Positions 5,938 to 6,657 of a stretch of 6,657 nucleotides of DNA are shown in pieces. Position numbers and translations under genes: made by a program. The notes under the pieces are model-generated. The model did no database searches, was not told the origin of the DNA, and was given only the letters and a program-made list of their open reading frames with translations. Source of the stretch: Acidobacteriota bacterium (GTDB lineage Bacteria > Acidobacteriota > Terriglobia > Terriglobales > Acidobacteriaceae); assembly GCA_021802085.1 (NCBI GenBank), contig JAKAAZ010000194.1, positions 1 through 6,657 of the forward strand. The letters run 5' to 3'. How positions within the stretch are numbered: position 1 is the stretch's first letter; every line of letters starts with the position of its first letter.

Positions 5938-6657
5938 ATGGACTTATTTCAACTGGAAACCTTTATAACAGTTGCCGAGGAAAAGAGCTTCTCTCGCGCC
6001 GCCGTAAAGTTGCATCGCACCCAGCCGGCCGTCAGCCAGGTGATTCGCAAACTCGAAGTCGAGATGGACGAAGTTCTCTTCGACCGCGCCGCCCGCGATG
6101 CCACCTTGACCGCTGCGGGCGAGGTATTGCGGGAGTATGCGGAGCGGTTGCTAAATCTCCGCGGCGAGGCGACCACGGCGTTGTCGGAATTGCGCTCGCT
6201 CCATCGCGGACGGTTGAGTGTCGCGGCCAACGAATATACCTGCCTGTATTTGCTGCCGGTGGTCGATGTATTTCGTCGCCTGTCCCCGCAAATTCACGTC
6301 ACCGTCCAGCGCTCGCTGGCCAGTCGCATGGCGGAGGAGCTGATGAAGCATTCGGTGGAGTTGGGCGTCATTTCCTACCGGCCCGACGATCCTCAGATTC
6401 GCTCGATTGTCGTCTATCGCGATGAGCTGGTGTTTGTCATGCATCCCGGCCATCCGCTGGCGCGCGCGAAAGAAGTCTCGATCCGCGAATTGGGAGCGGA
6501 AAATTTTGTCGCGCACAACGTTCCGTCGCCGCTGCGGCAGAAGGTGGTGCAGGCGTTCCAGCGCCACCGCACGCCTCTCAACATGGAGGTGGAATTGCCC
6601 AGTCTGGAGGCCATCAAACGCTTCGTCGCCATGGGAAACGGCGTGGCCCTGCTGCCC
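5938..6657 (+). CDS. LysR-type transcriptional regulator, N-terminal 240 residues (cut by the right window edge)
   Basis: This is a DNA-binding regulator of the LysR family. The N-terminal winged helix-turn-helix is clear: MDLFQLETFITVAEEKSFSRAA, then HRTQPAVSQVIRKLE, covering about residues 1-40, with the recognition helix near 28-38. LFDR at 47-50 and LTAAGE at 57-62 are the usual features after it. A linker helix of about 30 residues leads into the effector-binding domain from about residue 91 (GRLSVAANEY), which reaches VAMGNGVALLP at the window edge. Family members have about 290-320 residues, so the last 50-80 are outside. The ATG at 5938 has AAGGA seven bases upstream; the nearby ATG at 5930 is out of frame. 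The gene is divergent from leuA with a 138-base spacer rich in inverted repeats, so it probably controls the leu genes and itself. The effector cannot be read from the sequence. Enteric leuO is also divergent from leuABCD, but I see no basis for calling this LeuO. Confidence 0.93.
   Translation, partial: MDLFQLETFITVAEEKSFSRAAVKLHRTQPAVSQVIRKLEVEMDEVLFDRAARDATLTAAGEVLREYAERLLNLRGEATTALSELRSLHRGRLSVAANEYTCLYLLPVVDVFRRLSPQIHVTVQRSLASRMAEELMKHSVELGVISYRPDDPQIRSIVVYRDELVFVMHPGHPLARAKEVSIRELGAENFVAHNVPSPLRQKVVQAFQRHRTPLNMEVELPSLEAIKRFVAMGNGVALLP

Overview
The window holds an ordinary leucine-biosynthesis gene cluster from a moderately GC-rich bacterium. All of it is coding except three short spacers. 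On the minus strand, in transcription order, are leuA (2-isopropylmalate synthase), leuB (3-isopropylmalate dehydrogenase), leuC and leuD (the two isopropylmalate isomerase subunits) and the first 374 codons of ilvD (dihydroxy-acid dehydratase), which runs off the left edge. On the plus strand, divergent from leuA, is a LysR-type transcriptional regulator that runs off the right edge after 240 codons.

Layout by position: ilvD (1-1123) overlaps the end of leuD (1120-1749) by four bases. leuD starts two bases after leuC (1752-3170). A 209-base spacer with a large inverted repeat separates leuC from leuB (3380-4495). A 92-base spacer separates leuB from leuA (4588-5799). A 138-base AT-rich spacer with several inverted repeats separates leuA from the LysR gene (5938 onward).

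Together the products cover the committed leucine branch: 2-ketoisovalerate plus acetyl-CoA to 2-isopropylmalate (LeuA), isomerisation to 3-isopropylmalate (LeuCD), and oxidation to 2-ketoisocaproate (LeuB). IlvD makes 2-ketoisovalerate, the LeuA substrate, and also feeds valine and isoleucine. The divergent LysR protein is the obvious candidate regulator, and the spacer between it and leuA carries four related half-sites resembling a LysR-type operator.

No wholly new system is visible. The points worth a second look are: a LeuA of only 403 residues that ends where the leucine-sensing C-terminal domain should begin; the four-half-site operator; and an inverted pair of GTCATTCTGA...GAAGAATCC repeats between leuB and leuC. 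I recall repeats of this type as common in Acidobacteriota genomes, so I lean to an acidobacterial or similar soil bacterium. That assignment is from memory and is only moderately secure.
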